Shown: positions 52,791 through 63,093 of the stretch, one piece after another
How positions within the stretch are numbered: the stretch's first letter is position 1
Layout: each line of letters opens with the position of its first letter
Assembly: GCA_016235065.1 (NCBI GenBank)
Contig: JACRMB010000005.1
Coordinates: forward strand, 182,733-246,732
Length of the DNA stretch: 64,000 nt
Direction: 5' to 3'
Origin: Actinomycetota bacterium
GTDB lineage: Bacteria > Actinomycetota > Thermoleophilia > BMS3ABIN01
Position numbers and translations under genes: made by a program
The notes under the pieces: generated by a model
Told to the model about the DNA's origin: nothing
What the model saw: the letters and a program-made list of their open reading frames with translations, nothing else
Database searches by the model: none

Positions 52791-53402
52791 TCAGATCTTC
52801 CTGATAAGGGGGCTGACGATAGCGAATCCGATCCAGATATACGGCACGATGGGAGGATGGATGTAGCTGAAGATTATTGAGAGGGCGAATCCGGTCGGCA
52901 TGACAAACGAGACCCTGGTGGAATGCCTGGCTTCCTTCATATCGACATCGTCGTGGAACAATGAGGGCTTTCTCATCACGATGACCCACATGAACGCCGC
53001 CAGGTAGCCGGCGACCGCCACGCTGATTGCATAGAATATCTGTGCCGTCTCATCGCCTGAGTGCGTGCCATAGACGCCGGTGGGATAAGGAAGAAAAGCG
53101 ACCACCAGCAGGAACAGGAAATTCAGCCAGATCAGGCCGACGCTGTATCGTTGCACATGATTGTTGAAATGGAGATGCTTGAGCCAGAGCAGCGCGATCA
53201 CACCAAAGCTGATGGCGAAACTGAGCAGCATCGGTAATCCGTCCATCAGATCGTCGCCAAGCTCCTGGCTCGAGGCCTTGAGCGGGATCGGGATCTGCAC
53301 GACCAGCAGGGTGATGGCCACCGCGAATACCGCGTCAGTGAAATTGATAACCCGGTGAGTGCCCCGAACGCTGTCGATATCAGGATTATTGCGCCGCTTC
53401 AT
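52791..53402 (-). CDS. TMEM175-family potassium channel-like protein
   Basis: 203 residues with about six membrane helices. The first contains RVINFTDAVFAVAITLLVVQI, which matches the FSDGVFAIAITLL signature of the TMEM175/DUF1211 family with Ser-to-Thr and Gly-to-Ala changes. Later helices include LLSFAISFGVIALLWLKH and IWLNFLFLLVVAFLPYPTG. Bacterial members are tetrameric K+-selective channels whose filter is made by hydrophobic residues of helix 1. It is a single gene between deoA and the hisS operon. The function is inferred from the family. Confidence 0.88.
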   Translation of the reverse strand: MKRRNNPDIDSVRGTHRVINFTDAVFAVAITLLVVQIPIPLKASSQELGDDLMDGLPMLLSFAISFGVIALLWLKHLHFNNHVQRYSVGLIWLNFLFLLVVAFLPYPTGVYGTHSGDETAQIFYAISVAVAGYLAAFMWVIVMRKPSLFHDDVDMKEARHSTRVSFVMPTGFALSIIFSYIHPPIVPYIWIGFAIVSPLIRKI

Positions 53403-53436
53403 GAACCTCCGAAAACTGTTTCTTCAAACGCTGGCT

Positions 53437-54735
53437 TTAATCTATGAGTACAGAAGCAGGTTCTACCCGTGCGGCTGAAATCCTGTAGGCAGCCTGGATC
53501 GCGGCGGCAGCCGACCCGGCACTCTCAGCATCGCGGGCATGCACTGTGGCCAGCGCATCTCCAGCCTTCACACCATCGCCACACTTGGCTGCAAGCACCA
53601 CTCCTACTGAGTGGTCGATGGCATCTTCCTTGTGAAGTCGTCCCGCCCCCAGGTTAAGAGCGGCCTTGCCGATGGCAAGAGCGTCGATTGCCTCGACCCA
53701 GCCTTCCCCGGTTGCGGCGACGGTAGCCGTATGAGCGGCTGCCGGCAAAATTCCCGGGTCGTCGATGAAGGAGGTATCACCGCCCTGGAAAGCGATCCAC
53801 TCACGGAACTTGCCGACAGCTGCGCCCGTTGCGAGACGTTCGCGTGCTTCAGCTTCGGCCCGCTCATGGCTCCATCCCAGATCGGATAGATGAAGCAGGC
53901 GCTTTGCCAGGGCTGCGACGACTTCGACAAGGTCCGCAGGGCCATTGCCCCTCAGCGTCTCCGCCGCCTCCATGACTTCCAGCGCGTTGCCGACTGCATA
54001 TCCCAACGGCTGCTCCATGGAAGTCATTACGGCCTCGACGCCTATCCCCCGCTTCGCCCCCACTTCCCGCATCAGATGGGCGACTCCCGAAGCGTGGCCC
54101 CTGGTCTTGAAAAACGAGCCCGAGCCGACCTTCACATCGAGGACGACAGCCGAGGCGCCACCCGCGATTTTTTTGCTGAGGATACTGGCGGCGATCAGCG
54201 GATTCGACTCCACGGTCGCCGTGACATCACGCAGGGCGTACAGCCGGTTGTCGGCGGGCGCCAGCTCGGAACTCTGGCCGCAGACACAGATGCCGATCTT
54301 TCCGAGCTGACTTGCGAATTCGGCGGCGCTGAGCGTGGTGCGAAAGCCGGGTATCGACTCAAGCTTGTCGATGGTGCCGCCGGTGTGCCCGAGGCCACGC
54401 CCGGACATCTTGCCGAAGACAGCGCCACATGACGCTACCAGCGGCGCCAGGACCATAGTGACCTTGTCGCCGACACCGCCGGTGCTGTGCTTGTCCACCA
54501 CCAGCCTTCCAAGGCCCGACAGGTCAAGCCTGCTTCCCGATGCCAGCAGGGCGTCAGTCAACGCCAGGGTCTCATCCAGGCTCAGGCCCTTCAGCAGCGC
54601 CGCCATCAGCCAGGCTGACATCTGATAGTCCGCCACTTCGCCGGCCATGAAAGAATCGATGAAAGCGGCGAGTTCCCTGGGGGAATGTTCGCCACCGTCC
54701 CTTTTATGCTGGATGAAATCCACCGGTGAGATCAT
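53437..54735 (-). CDS. deoA: Thymidine/pyrimidine-nucleoside phosphorylase
   Basis: Cleaves deoxy(ribo)nucleosides with phosphate to base and (deoxy)ribose-1-phosphate. The 432 residues include the glycosyltransferase family III motifs VDKHSTGGVGDKVTMVLAPL, MSGRGLGHTGGTIDKLESIPGF, ALRDVTATVES, SKKIAGGASAVVLDVKVGSGSF, and a C-terminal PYNP domain with VGVVLAAKCGDGVKAGDALATVHA. With deoB upstream on the same strand it forms a nucleoside salvage pathway. The two genes are separated by a gene on the other strand. Confidence 0.95.
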   Translation of the reverse strand: MISPVDFIQHKRDGGEHSPRELAAFIDSFMAGEVADYQMSAWLMAALLKGLSLDETLALTDALLASGSRLDLSGLGRLVVDKHSTGGVGDKVTMVLAPLVASCGAVFGKMSGRGLGHTGGTIDKLESIPGFRTTLSAAEFASQLGKIGICVCGQSSELAPADNRLYALRDVTATVESNPLIAASILSKKIAGGASAVVLDVKVGSGSFFKTRGHASGVAHLMREVGAKRGIGVEAVMTSMEQPLGYAVGNALEVMEAAETLRGNGPADLVEVVAALAKRLLHLSDLGWSHERAEAEARERLATGAAVGKFREWIAFQGGDTSFIDDPGILPAAAHTATVAATGEGWVEAIDALAIGKAALNLGAGRLHKEDAIDHSVGVVLAAKCGDGVKAGDALATVHARDAESAGSAAAAIQAAYRISAARVEPASVLID

Positions 54736-54948
54736 GATTGCGATTCTATCCCTGATGTCACGCCAGGAAAACCCCCGGCCATGTAGACATAAATCGAATG
54801 GCGTGGTAACATTTCTTCACGGTCGCAGCCGGATAGCCGGCTGGTTTTCGGATGATTTTTTGTCGAAGCAGGACCGTATCTAGACACGCCGGGTGATGAA
54901 TCGTCCGGCAAGCGGGCCTTTCCGTTAGAGGGGTATAGCACACTGAAG

Positions 54949-55842
54949 TTGGGGTTTTACACCAGAGTAGCCGGTCCGGCCACCCTTTCATGGGGATGCT
55001 GGGTCGGCTTTCGGTTTTATATCTCCGCGATTCTGGTCTCTCTGGCGGCACTAGCGGTTCTCGTATCTGCAGCACCGGCATCCGCCTCGACAGGTCCGCC
55101 TCCCTGTGAGCCCAAAGTCACCGAGCTGGGCGCTGTCTCCTTCTGGGATAACTATAACGACTATCTGGAACGGCGGCTGACCGTCGACGAATCTCTGGAG
55201 AACGCCGGCGGGTGTGTTGCTTGCATGCTCCGCCTGGCTCAGATAGACCCGAGCGAAGGCGTCTCTCTTGAGTCAAACCTGCCGATTGATCTCGGTGAGC
55301 TGCAGCCGGCCGAGAACACCACAGTCAGGATGAAATTCAGGGTTCCCGCCGGAGTCGGCCGCTTCCATAGCCAGGCGCGATTCGTCTGCGCACAACCCGA
55401 TCCCTCGCCGGGACCGCAGCCGGCTCCCAGCGGTCGGTTGACGATAGCACCCTCATTTGCCTGGGCAAACCAGGGCTGTCCTGTACAGTCTCCGGCAGAA
55501 CTGGCCAGACGAGGAATGTTACCTGCGGATATGTCCATCCCGGGTCTGCCAGTCGACCTCAGCTATGGACCCAGGCTGTTCACCGCGACCCTGGTTGATG
55601 AGAACGGCAACCCGGTTGCGGGCAGGAGCGTCAAGTGGTCTCTTTCAAACAATATCTCGTTCAGGATAATGGCCAGCACCGATGTGACTGACGAACAGGG
55701 ACAGGTCACCGCGCTCGTGACGCCGCCTGACTACTTCATCTGCATCTCACCATATTTCAGCCAGGAACTGACCGTTGTCGGCGCTCGATCCGAGGACAAC
55801 CAGGACGCCAGCGCCATCTTTGTTTATTCCCGCTGCGCATAG
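54949..55842 (+). CDS. Secreted protein with Ig-like domain
   Basis: 297 residues from a TTG start. A signal peptide follows a longer N-terminus (FYISAILVSLAALAVLVSAA, cut near ASA-ST). The mature part has several Cys (PPCEP, GCVACM, FVCAQ, GCPVQ, FICIS, YSRCA), a Pro-rich linker, and a C-terminal bacterial Ig-like (Big_1) pattern: LFTATLVDENGNPVAGRSVKWSL, then VTDEQGQVTALVTPP. The domain is common in adhesins and surface proteins. It lies between deoA and deoB but on the opposite strand, so it was probably inserted into an older deo operon. No specific function can be given. Confidence 0.7.
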   Translation: MGFYTRVAGPATLSWGCWVGFRFYISAILVSLAALAVLVSAAPASASTGPPPCEPKVTELGAVSFWDNYNDYLERRLTVDESLENAGGCVACMLRLAQIDPSEGVSLESNLPIDLGELQPAENTTVRMKFRVPAGVGRFHSQARFVCAQPDPSPGPQPAPSGRLTIAPSFAWANQGCPVQSPAELARRGMLPADMSIPGLPVDLSYGPRLFTATLVDENGNPVAGRSVKWSLSNNISFRIMASTDVTDEQGQVTALVTPPDYFICISPYFSQELTVVGARSEDNQDASAIFVYSRCA

Positions 55843-55956
55843 CTGCCTTCCGGGCTGCTCTCAGAGATAAGGATTCAGTTCCTGAAGCTGAGTGAGATCC
55901 CCTTGCGATTCCTTTAGTCCCTGAAGTTCAGCAACGTCCCCTGACGGTTCCGGAGT

Positions 55957-57261
55957 TCAGGAGCTTCCCCCGGGAGTGGAAACCAGGAAAGGCCGCCCAG
56001 CCAGCCTCAGCGCCTCGGCGATCTCCAGCTTCGGTCCGGTGAAGAAACGGAATACCGTCGCTCCCACATCAGCGAATTCGCCGAGATAAGGCTCGTCACG
56101 CGGCTGCCTGCCAGTGCCGCCGCCATCCTCCGCGGGAGCCGCTTCGAACAGCGAGCCTCCCGGTGAGAAGACCTCGCTTCCCATCCTCGCCAGCAGGGGG
56201 ATGTATTCGCGAGTATGGTCGGTTCCAGGCGCCACGGGGTCGCAGCCATGGTCGGCGGTCAGTATCATCAGGTCGTTCTCGCCGCAGGAGGCTATCAGCT
56301 CGGGTACGGCGGCGTCGACCTCTTCCAGAGCTGCCGCAAATCCGGTGGGATCGTTGCGATGACCCCAGAGCATGTCGAAATCGACCAGGTTGGTGAAGAC
56401 GAGGCCCTCCTCCAGTTCACGCATGAGTGAGATAGATTTTTCCAGTCCCTCGGCGTTGCCGCCGGTCTTGTGTTCATAGCGTACGCCAGAACCGGCATAG
56501 ATCTGGGAGATCTTGCCGACCCCGTGCACCGGCACTCCGAGTTCAGCCAGGATGTTCAGATAGGTCCTGGGTGGTACTACAGAAAAGTCGCGGCGCCCAG
56601 GCGTGCGGGTGAATTCACCCGCCTCCCCGGTGAATGGCCGGGCAATGACCCGCACCACCTCATGCTCGCCCCGCAGGATGTCCCTCGCCTTGCGGCAATA
56701 CTCGTACAGTTCTTCCGGAGTCACGACATCGTCGTGCGCTGCGATCTGAAAGACGCTGTCAGCCGATGTATAGACGATCAGACTGCCAGTGCGCAGATGC
56801 TCAACGCCCAGCTCGTTGATGATCTGCGTTCCTGAAGCGGGGATGTTCCCGAGAACCCCTCTGCCGGTGGCTTTCTTGAAACTCTCGATGACATCCGGCG
56901 GGAATCCATCAGGATATACAGGAAAGGCTTTTTTGGTGACCACGCCCATCAGTTCCCAGTGGCCGACGGTCGTGTCCTTTCCCCGGGACTGTTCGCGCAG
57001 TTTTCCAAACATGGCCTGGGGTCTCGGAGCGGGCGGTACACCGGCGAGGGGCAGGATGTTCCCAAGGCCCAGCGCGCCCAGGTTCGGCAGCTTCAGCCCG
57101 CTAGCGGCCTCGGCCACATGAGCGAGCGTATTGACCCCCTCATCGCCGAACTCACCAGCATCCGGAAGGGCGCCACAGCCGACGCCGTCCAGGGTGATGA
57201 GCAGACAGCGGACGCGCCGCCGCAACCGTTTCCGGCTGAGCAGCCACAGGGGGTTAATCAT
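55957..57261 (-). CDS. deoB: Phosphopentomutase
   Basis: 434 residues from ATG 57261, which overlaps the xerD stop by 8 bases; the frame runs on to 57357 inside xerD. Alkaline-phosphatase superfamily motifs: LLITLDGVGCGALPDAGEFGDEGVNTL (first metal Asp), GKDTTVGHWELMGV with catalytic Thr, GTQIINELG, YTSADSVFQIAAH, NLVDFDMLWGHRND and LTADHGCDPVAPGTDHTREYIPLL. It converts (deoxy)ribose-1-phosphate to the 5-phosphate. The C-terminus is ~35 residues longer than typical, with a Gly/Arg insert (EDGGGTGRQPRDE). Confidence 0.95.
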   Translation of the reverse strand: MINPLWLLSRKRLRRRVRCLLITLDGVGCGALPDAGEFGDEGVNTLAHVAEAASGLKLPNLGALGLGNILPLAGVPPAPRPQAMFGKLREQSRGKDTTVGHWELMGVVTKKAFPVYPDGFPPDVIESFKKATGRGVLGNIPASGTQIINELGVEHLRTGSLIVYTSADSVFQIAAHDDVVTPEELYEYCRKARDILRGEHEVVRVIARPFTGEAGEFTRTPGRRDFSVVPPRTYLNILAELGVPVHGVGKISQIYAGSGVRYEHKTGGNAEGLEKSISLMRELEEGLVFTNLVDFDMLWGHRNDPTGFAAALEEVDAAVPELIASCGENDLMILTADHGCDPVAPGTDHTREYIPLLARMGSEVFSPGGSLFEAAPAEDGGGTGRQPRDEPYLGEFADVGATVFRFFTGPKLEIAEALRLAGRPFLVSTPGGSS

Positions 57262-58222
57262 TGACCAGGGACTTCCTTGCCCGGGGGTGTGCGTCGAAAT
57301 AGATATCACGAAGCCGCTTGCGGCTGAGATGGGTATAGATCTGGGTCGTCGAGACATCCGCGTGGCCCAGCATCTCCTGGACGCTGCGCAGGTCGGCGCC
57401 GCCTGCTAGCAGGTGAGTCGCGAAACTATGCCTCAGGGTGTGCGGCGTGACGACCTTGTTGATCCCTGCCTGGCGCGCATAGCCTACCAGCATCCTGTGG
57501 ACACTCTGGCGGGTGAGGCCCTGGCCGAAACGGTTCAGGAACAGGTGATCGGTCCTGGCTCCCTTGCCCAGGAACTGCCTCGACTGCTTCTGATAACGCC
57601 AGACGGCGGCGAGCGCCGGCTCTCCTACAGGGATCATCCGCTCTTTCGAGCCCTTGCCCATACAGCGGACGAAACCGCCTTCCATGTCCACATCTGCGAC
57701 TTTCAGCCCGACTAGCTCAGAGACCCTCAGCCCGGAGCCGTATAGCAGCTCAAGGATGGCAGCATCGCGGATAGCCCCCGGAGACCCTCCGGACGGCTGC
57801 GCCAGCAGGCTGCGGACCTCAGCCAGGTTGAGGACGGTGGGAAGTTTGTGCCCCTGTTTTGGTGATTTGATCGGCAGGACAGGATTTATCCCGGCAAGTT
57901 TCTCGCGGCAGAGGTATTTGTAAAAACTCCTGAGCACGCTGATCTTGCGCGCCATAGTCGCGCCGGCAGGCAGATTCTCGGCGTCACCCAGGCTGCTGAG
58001 GAAGTCGCGGACACAAGCCGTCGTAGCCTCGACAGGGTTCAGGTCGTGTTCATCAAGGAAGCACTGGAACTGGGAAAGGTCGCGGCGATACGAGGAAACC
58101 GTGTTGTCAGCCAGTCCCCGCTCGAATTGCAGATAGGCCAGAAACTCCTCTATGAGGGGGTTGGTTATCTCCGGTAGGTGCCGGACTGACCCGGTTACCG
58201 AGGTATCAAGCTGCTGGTCCAT
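57254..58222 (-). CDS. xerD: Site-specific tyrosine recombinase XerD
   Basis: 322 residues. The N-terminal SAM-like domain is LIEEFLAYLQFERGLADNTVSSYRRDL. The catalytic domain has the full R-H-R-H-Y set: LELLYGSGLRVSELVGL (Arg), HTLRHSFATHLLAGG (His, Arg), QEMLGHADVSTTQIYTHLS (His, Tyr). It resolves chromosome dimers at dif with XerC. The place next to deoB and deoA is common in Gram-positives, which argues for the housekeeping enzyme and against a phage integrase. No att-like repeats are visible. Confidence 0.93.
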   Translation of the reverse strand: MDQQLDTSVTGSVRHLPEITNPLIEEFLAYLQFERGLADNTVSSYRRDLSQFQCFLDEHDLNPVEATTACVRDFLSSLGDAENLPAGATMARKISVLRSFYKYLCREKLAGINPVLPIKSPKQGHKLPTVLNLAEVRSLLAQPSGGSPGAIRDAAILELLYGSGLRVSELVGLKVADVDMEGGFVRCMGKGSKERMIPVGEPALAAVWRYQKQSRQFLGKGARTDHLFLNRFGQGLTRQSVHRMLVGYARQAGINKVVTPHTLRHSFATHLLAGGADLRSVQEMLGHADVSTTQIYTHLSRKRLRDIYFDAHPRARKSLVND

Positions 58223-58347
58223 GGCCTCTAGATTCGCTGTCGGACATCCATGCTCCTTTTTTGCCAGTCGTTTTTCCGTCTACGATTTTCTGCCGCGGCG
58301 TTTACAACGAGAAACGCGCCGCTCATAACAGGCCCCCCTTACCGGAC

Positions 58348-59496
58348 TCATGAGACGGGAAACTGGTCTGATGCCGAAAGCCGGAAAGGGATTATGCTCG
58401 AAAGCTGGTAATAGGGCAGCCCCACAGAATCGGCCACCGCTTCGTTGGTGATCTTGCCTTCCATGACGTTGACGCCATGCGCGAGGGCGTCGTTGTTGCG
58501 GATCGCACCGGTCACCCCCTCGCCGGCGATCTCAACGATATATGGCAGAGTCGCATTCGTCAGCGCAAAAGTCGAGGTAATTGGAACAGCGCCGGGGATA
58601 TTGCCGACGCAGTAGTGGATCACGTCGTGGACAGTATAGGTCGGCTCGCTGTGGGTGGTCATCTTCGAAGTCTCGGCACAGCCACCCTGGTCGATCGACA
58701 CGTCGACGATGACAGAATGAGGGATCATGGCCTCCACCAGTGTCTCGGGGATCAGCGTCGGAGCCGTGGCGCCAGGGATCAGGGCGGCGCATATGACCAG
58801 GTCGGCGGAAGAGATGTGCTCTTCGATGGAAAGCGCCGTAGACAGTACCGTGGTGAGCCGGCCCGAGACATAGCCCTGGAGCGACCTCAGGCTGTCAAGC
58901 CGCTTGTCGAGGACGACCACGTTAGCCAGCATGCCGGCGGCTATCTTGGCGGCGTTTGCACCAACGATGCCGGCACCGAGGATAACGACCTTGGCCGGTG
59001 GCACTCCGGCGACTCCCCCCAGGAGGATGCCGCGGCCGCCAATCATCTTCTCGAGGAAGTAGGCTCCCACCTGAGCGGACATCCTGCCGGCGATCTCGCT
59101 CATTGGAGCCAGGAGCGGCAGGCTGCCGTCATGCTCTACCGTCTCATAGGCGATGCAGGTAGCGCCGGTGTCCATAAGCTGTTTCGCGAGCTGCGGCTGA
59201 GGCGCCAGGTGCAGGAAGGAGAAGATCGTATGCTCGGGCTTTAGCAGCGCCACTTCCCGCGGTGAGGGGTCCTTGACCTTGACTATCATAGTCGATTCGT
59301 CGAACAGCTCCTCGACTCCCTCGACGATCCGGGCGCCCTGGCTCTCATAGACTTCGTCCGGCAACTTGCTGCCACCGCCGGCGCCTTTCTGCACCAGCAC
59401 CGTGTGTCCGGCGCTCACCAGCTCACGCACGCCGGCCGGCGTGATGGCTACACGGTATTCATCGACTTCGACTTCTGAAGGAACCCCGATTATCAA
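58348..59496 (-). CDS. ald: Alanine dehydrogenase
   Basis: 382 residues. NAD-dependent oxidative deamination of L-alanine to pyruvate. Signatures: IIGVPSEVEVDEYRVAITPAGV at the N-terminus, FSFLHLAPQPQLAKQLMDTG, the nucleotide fold VVILGAGIVGANAAKIAAGM, VIVDVSIDQGGCAETSKMTTHS, and VGNIPGAVPITSTFALTNAT with active-site Asn. The C-terminus is ~12 residues longer than usual. Downstream of the NUDIX gene on the same strand. Confidence 0.95.
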   Translation of the reverse strand: MIIGVPSEVEVDEYRVAITPAGVRELVSAGHTVLVQKGAGGGSKLPDEVYESQGARIVEGVEELFDESTMIVKVKDPSPREVALLKPEHTIFSFLHLAPQPQLAKQLMDTGATCIAYETVEHDGSLPLLAPMSEIAGRMSAQVGAYFLEKMIGGRGILLGGVAGVPPAKVVILGAGIVGANAAKIAAGMLANVVVLDKRLDSLRSLQGYVSGRLTTVLSTALSIEEHISSADLVICAALIPGATAPTLIPETLVEAMIPHSVIVDVSIDQGGCAETSKMTTHSEPTYTVHDVIHYCVGNIPGAVPITSTFALTNATLPYIVEIAGEGVTGAIRNNDALAHGVNVMEGKITNEAVADSVGLPYYQLSSIIPFRLSASDQFPVS

Positions 59497-59596
59497 TTTT
59501 TCTCCTTGTCGCTCAGTTATACCTTAAAATCCAGCCTCTAAAACTTTTCCCGACACTCGCTGCCTTCCTGATCCTGTATCCGCGCCCGCCACCAGC

Positions 59597-60142
59597 CTAC
59601 CCGGAGCCTCGTTCGCGTCTTGACGCCAGCTCCCGGTGCGCCAGCAGGATCCCGATTATGGATTTGCCGTCCCTGAGTTCAGCGATCAGGCCTTCCAGCG
59701 GCTCCAGCGGACGCTGCTCCGGCTCGATGAATTCCTCGTGGTCGTGGTCAACTTCCTCCTGGGTCAGGTCCTCAGCGAGATAGACGTGGAGGATCTCATC
59801 GCAGAATCCCGGGGAGGAATAGAAACTTGTGAGCATGGTCAGTCTGCCTGCCACGAGGCCAAGTTCCTCTCTCAGCTCGCGGCGGGCGCAGTCGGCAGGG
59901 TCCTCCCCGGCGTCGAGTTTCCCCGCGGGGACTTCAAGAAGCTGCTTGCCGATCGCGTCCCGGTACTGGCGCACCAGACGCACGTTTTCATCAGCATCGA
60001 TGGGCACTATCACCGCGGCACCAGGATGTTCCATGACTTCCCTGACGGCGCCGCGGCCATCCGGCAGTTCGACCTGGTCCACCCGCAGGCGGATGACCCT
60101 GCCTTCGTAGACGTATTCAGATTTCAGGATGCGGTTATTCAA
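59597..60142 (-). CDS. NUDIX ADP-ribose pyrophosphatase
   Basis: 181 residues. The Nudix box is complete: GKLDAGEDPADCARRELREELGL (GX5EX7REUXEEXGU). Upstream RVDQVELPDGRGAVREVMEHPGAAVIVPI is the usual ADP-ribose pyrophosphatase N-domain. The enzyme hydrolyses ADP-ribose to AMP and ribose-5-phosphate. It overlaps the M20 peptidase gene by 8 bases and so belongs to the pyrG-peptidase-NUDIX run. Confidence 0.92.
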   Translation of the reverse strand: MNNRILKSEYVYEGRVIRLRVDQVELPDGRGAVREVMEHPGAAVIVPIDADENVRLVRQYRDAIGKQLLEVPAGKLDAGEDPADCARRELREELGLVAGRLTMLTSFYSSPGFCDEILHVYLAEDLTQEEVDHDHEEFIEPEQRPLEPLEGLIAELRDGKSIIGILLAHRELASRRERGSG

Positions 60143-61379
60143 AGCTCAGCTGTTCGTCCGCGCCCGTGGTGCTTTCGCCGGGTGGCGCTGAGGCGTCGAA
60201 CGGCGCGCCGCCGTCGGTCAAGGCGCCGTCATCAGCACTAGCGCCGCGGGCCTCATCAACCAGGGCCAGCAGGAACTCGTGCATCTGGTGCAGCGACTCG
60301 ACCGAGATATATTCGTCCGGGGTGTGTACCTTCTCCATGCCGGTTGCCAGGTTGACGCATGGCAGACCCTTGAGGTTGAAGACGTTGACGTCGCTGCCGC
60401 CGCCGGTCGAGGCGCGTTTCGTCGCCAGGCCCATCCGCGAGAATGCCCTCTCAGCCAGCTCGATCGGCAGACCTCCTTCAGAGAAATCAAATCCGTGGAA
60501 CTCGTCGACCACGGTCAGCTCCACATCGACCTCCTCCTCGGCAGCCGCCAGCTGGATGGCGTCGATCATGTGAGCCACCTGGCTTTCCAGCTTCTCCCGG
60601 GTGTGGCTGCGGGCCTCGCTATGGAACGTGCATCTGTCCGGCACCACGTTCACTGCCTCACCGCCACGGATGATGCCGACATTGGCGGTGGTCTCATCGT
60701 CGATACGGCCCAGCTTCATGGAAGCTATTGCCCTCGAAGCCGCCCTTACGGCGCTACGGCCCTCTTCGGGCACGACTCCGGCATGGGCGGAGACGCCGAT
60801 GAAAGTCGCGTTGATGGTCTTCTGTGAGGGCGAGCGAACAATGACATCGCCTACCGGGCCGGTGCTATCCAGGCAGAAACCACACTCGGCAGCCACGCCA
60901 TCCATACTGCTCATCTTGGCACCGTTCAGGCCGCCCTCCTCCCCCACGGTGAGCAGCAGCTCGATGCCTGCCTGGGGAAAGCCGCTACGGATGATCTTCT
61001 CGAGAGTGAAGACGATCGCCGCTACGGCTGACTTGTCATCGGCACCAAGGACTGTACGGCTGGCGCTTCTGATAACGCCATCCACGACCACCGGTTCCGG
61101 CAGTGCTTCTTCCTCGGAGGGTACCGTATCGGTGTGGGCGGAAAGCAGGATGGGTGTTCCGGGAACGCTGGCTTCCAGCCGGCAATAGAGGTTGCCGGCG
61201 CTGGAGCCGCTGTCGGGGTAGAGAGGTTCGCCCTCTTCCACCTCGAGGCCGAGGCCCCGGAGCCGCGTTGTCAGGAAATCGTTGACAGCCCGTTCATGCC
61301 CGGAGGGACTAGGTATGCCCGCCAGTTCCAGGAATAAGGAAACCAGCGGGTCGGATGAGCTGATGCTATCTTGCCTCAT
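60135..61379 (-). CDS. M20-family metallopeptidase, PepT-like
   Basis: 414 residues. Two-zinc exopeptidase motifs: [13 protein letters not shown] (metal His and catalytic Asp), [13 protein letters not shown] (bridging Asp), [14 protein letters not shown] (catalytic and metal Glu), LDSTGPVG, and a dimerisation domain with [45 protein letters not shown] supplies the late region. The arrangement is that of PepT-like tripeptidases. Its start overlaps the pyrG stop, its stop overlaps the NUDIX start. The substrate is inferred from the family. Confidence 0.9.
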   Translation of the reverse strand: MRQDSISSSDPLVSLFLELAGIPSPSGHERAVNDFLTTRLRGLGLEVEEGEPLYPDSGSSAGNLYCRLEASVPGTPILLSAHTDTVPSEEEALPEPVVVDGVIRSASRTVLGADDKSAVAAIVFTLEKIIRSGFPQAGIELLLTVGEEGGLNGAKMSSMDGVAAECGFCLDSTGPVGDVIVRSPSQKTINATFIGVSAHAGVVPEEGRSAVRAASRAIASMKLGRIDDETTANVGIIRGGEAVNVVPDRCTFHSEARSHTREKLESQVAHMIDAIQLAAAEEEVDVELTVVDEFHGFDFSEGGLPIELAERAFSRMGLATKRASTGGGSDVNVFNLKGLPCVNLATGMEKVHTPDEYISVESLHQMHEFLLALVDEARGASADDGALTDGGAPFDASAPPGESTTGADEQLSFE

Positions 61380-63093
61380 CGATCAGGTCCGTCGAAGCCA
61401 CATCTTCATCCCCGGCGTCCTGATGCCCGGTTCCCGGCGCGGCCTCCCCGATGCCATGATGTCCTGAACCGGCGCGACCTGCTTCCCTGGCGTCGGACTG
61501 ATTCACCGCGGCGCCGACAAAATCGCGGAAAAGCGGATGTGGCCGCGTCGGCCGCGACTTGAACTCCGGATGGAACTGGGTTGCTACGAACCAGGGATGG
61601 CCGGTGAGCTCGATTATCTCCACCAGGCGCTTGTCCGGCGAGGTGCCGGTGATCTTCATCCCGGCCTCTACCAGCTTGGGCCTGAGGGCGTTGTTGACCT
61701 CATAGCGGTGGCGGTGGCGTTCATGGATGGTGCGCTCGCCGTATGCCTTGACCGCCTTCCCCGATCTGGAGAGCTTGCACGGATAGGAGCCGAGGCGCAT
61801 GGTGCCGCCCATGGCTTCCACATCCTTCTGCTCAGGCAGGAGGTCGATGACCGGATAGGGCGTGCTCTGGTCGAACTCGGAGCTGTTTGCCCCTGGCATG
61901 CCGGCGACGTTGCGGGCGTACTCGACCACGGCGCACTGCATCCCCAGGCAGATGCCGAGGAAGGGGATGTTGTTCTCACGGGCGTAGGTCACAGCCTGCA
62001 CCTTGCCCTCGATCGCGCGGGGACCGAAACCACCAGGGATCAGCACGCCGTCAACATCTCGCAGCTGTGATTCGACCAGCATCGGCGAGACATCCTCGGA
62101 ATCGACCCAGACCACTTCCAGTTCATGGTTATGGAACACGGCCGCGTTCTTCAGGGCCTGGATGACGCTCATGTAAGCGTCCCATAACTGGACATACTTG
62201 CCGACCAGGGCGATCCTCACCTTTTTCTTGCAGGAATTTATCCGGTCGACCAGTTCCTGCCAGTCGGCCAGGTCAGGCTCGGCGGCCTCGATGCCCAGCT
62301 TGCGTATCACCAGGTCGTCGAGCCCCTCCTCGTGCAGGATCAACGGTACCATGTAGATATCTGGAGCATCTATCGCAGTGATGACGGCTTCGATATCGAT
62401 GTCGCAGAGCAGCGCGATCTTCTCCCGCAGGCTCTTGTTCATGTGTCGCGGCGAGCGGCAGACGATGATGTCAGGCTGGATACCGATGCCCCTCAGCTCC
62501 TTCACCGAGTGCTGGGTAGGCTTCGTCTTCTGCTCGCCTGCCGCCTCCAGGTAAGGCACAAGGGATACATGGATGTATAGCGCGTTCTCGCGGCCGACGT
62601 CGATGCGGAACTGGCGGATTGCCTCCAGAAACGGTAAGGACTCGATATCACCGACGGTACCGCCGATCTCGGTGATGACCACGTCTACGCCGCCGCCCAT
62701 GTCAGCAACCCGGTGGATGCGCTGCTTGATCTCGTTAGTGATATGCGGGATCAGCTGGACCGTCTTGCCCAGGTAGTCGCCGCGGCGCTCCTTGTTGATG
62801 ACGCTGAAGTAGACGGTTCCCGAGGTCACGTTGCAGTCGCTGGTCAGATTCTCGTCGACGTAGCGTTCGTAATGGCCGAGGTCGAGATCAGTCTCGGCGC
62901 CATCCTCGGTGACAAACACCTCTCCGTGCTCATACGGGCTCATGGTGCCGGGATCGACGTTGATGTAGGGATCCAGCTTCTGCATCTGCACCTTGAGGCC
63001 CCGGCTACGCAGCAGCCGGCCCAGCGATGCGGCTGTGATGCCCTTGCCCAGCGATGAGACCACCCCGCCCGTCACGAAAATGTGTTTAGCCAT
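61366..63093 (-). CDS. pyrG: CTP synthase
   Basis: 575 residues from ATG 63093 (frame open to 63144). N-terminal synthetase: [72 protein letters not shown]-terminal glutamine amidotransferase: [33 protein letters not shown] (nucleophilic Cys) and [15 protein letters not shown] (His, Glu). It makes CTP from UTP. The last ~45 residues after the HPE motif are a Gly/Ala/Asp-rich tail longer than usual, and its coding end overlaps the M20 peptidase start. Confidence 0.96.
   Translation of the reverse strand: MAKHIFVTGGVVSSLGKGITAASLGRLLRSRGLKVQMQKLDPYINVDPGTMSPYEHGEVFVTEDGAETDLDLGHYERYVDENLTSDCNVTSGTVYFSVINKERRGDYLGKTVQLIPHITNEIKQRIHRVADMGGGVDVVITEIGGTVGDIESLPFLEAIRQFRIDVGRENALYIHVSLVPYLEAAGEQKTKPTQHSVKELRGIGIQPDIIVCRSPRHMNKSLREKIALLCDIDIEAVITAIDAPDIYMVPLILHEEGLDDLVIRKLGIEAAEPDLADWQELVDRINSCKKKVRIALVGKYVQLWDAYMSVIQALKNAAVFHNHELEVVWVDSEDVSPMLVESQLRDVDGVLIPGGFGPRAIEGKVQAVTYARENNIPFLGICLGMQCAVVEYARNVAGMPGANSSEFDQSTPYPVIDLLPEQKDVEAMGGTMRLGSYPCKLSRSGKAVKAYGERTIHERHRHRYEVNNALRPKLVEAGMKITGTSPDKRLVEIIELTGHPWFVATQFHPEFKSRPTRPHPLFRDFVGAAVNQSDAREAGRAGSGHHGIGEAAPGTGHQDAGDEDVASTDLIDEAR

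Noticed and set aside
57254..58222. Tyrosine recombinase as a sign of a prophage or integrative element
   Set aside because: It is XerD-like in motifs and sits with deoB/deoA in a housekeeping context; no att repeats or phage genes are nearby.
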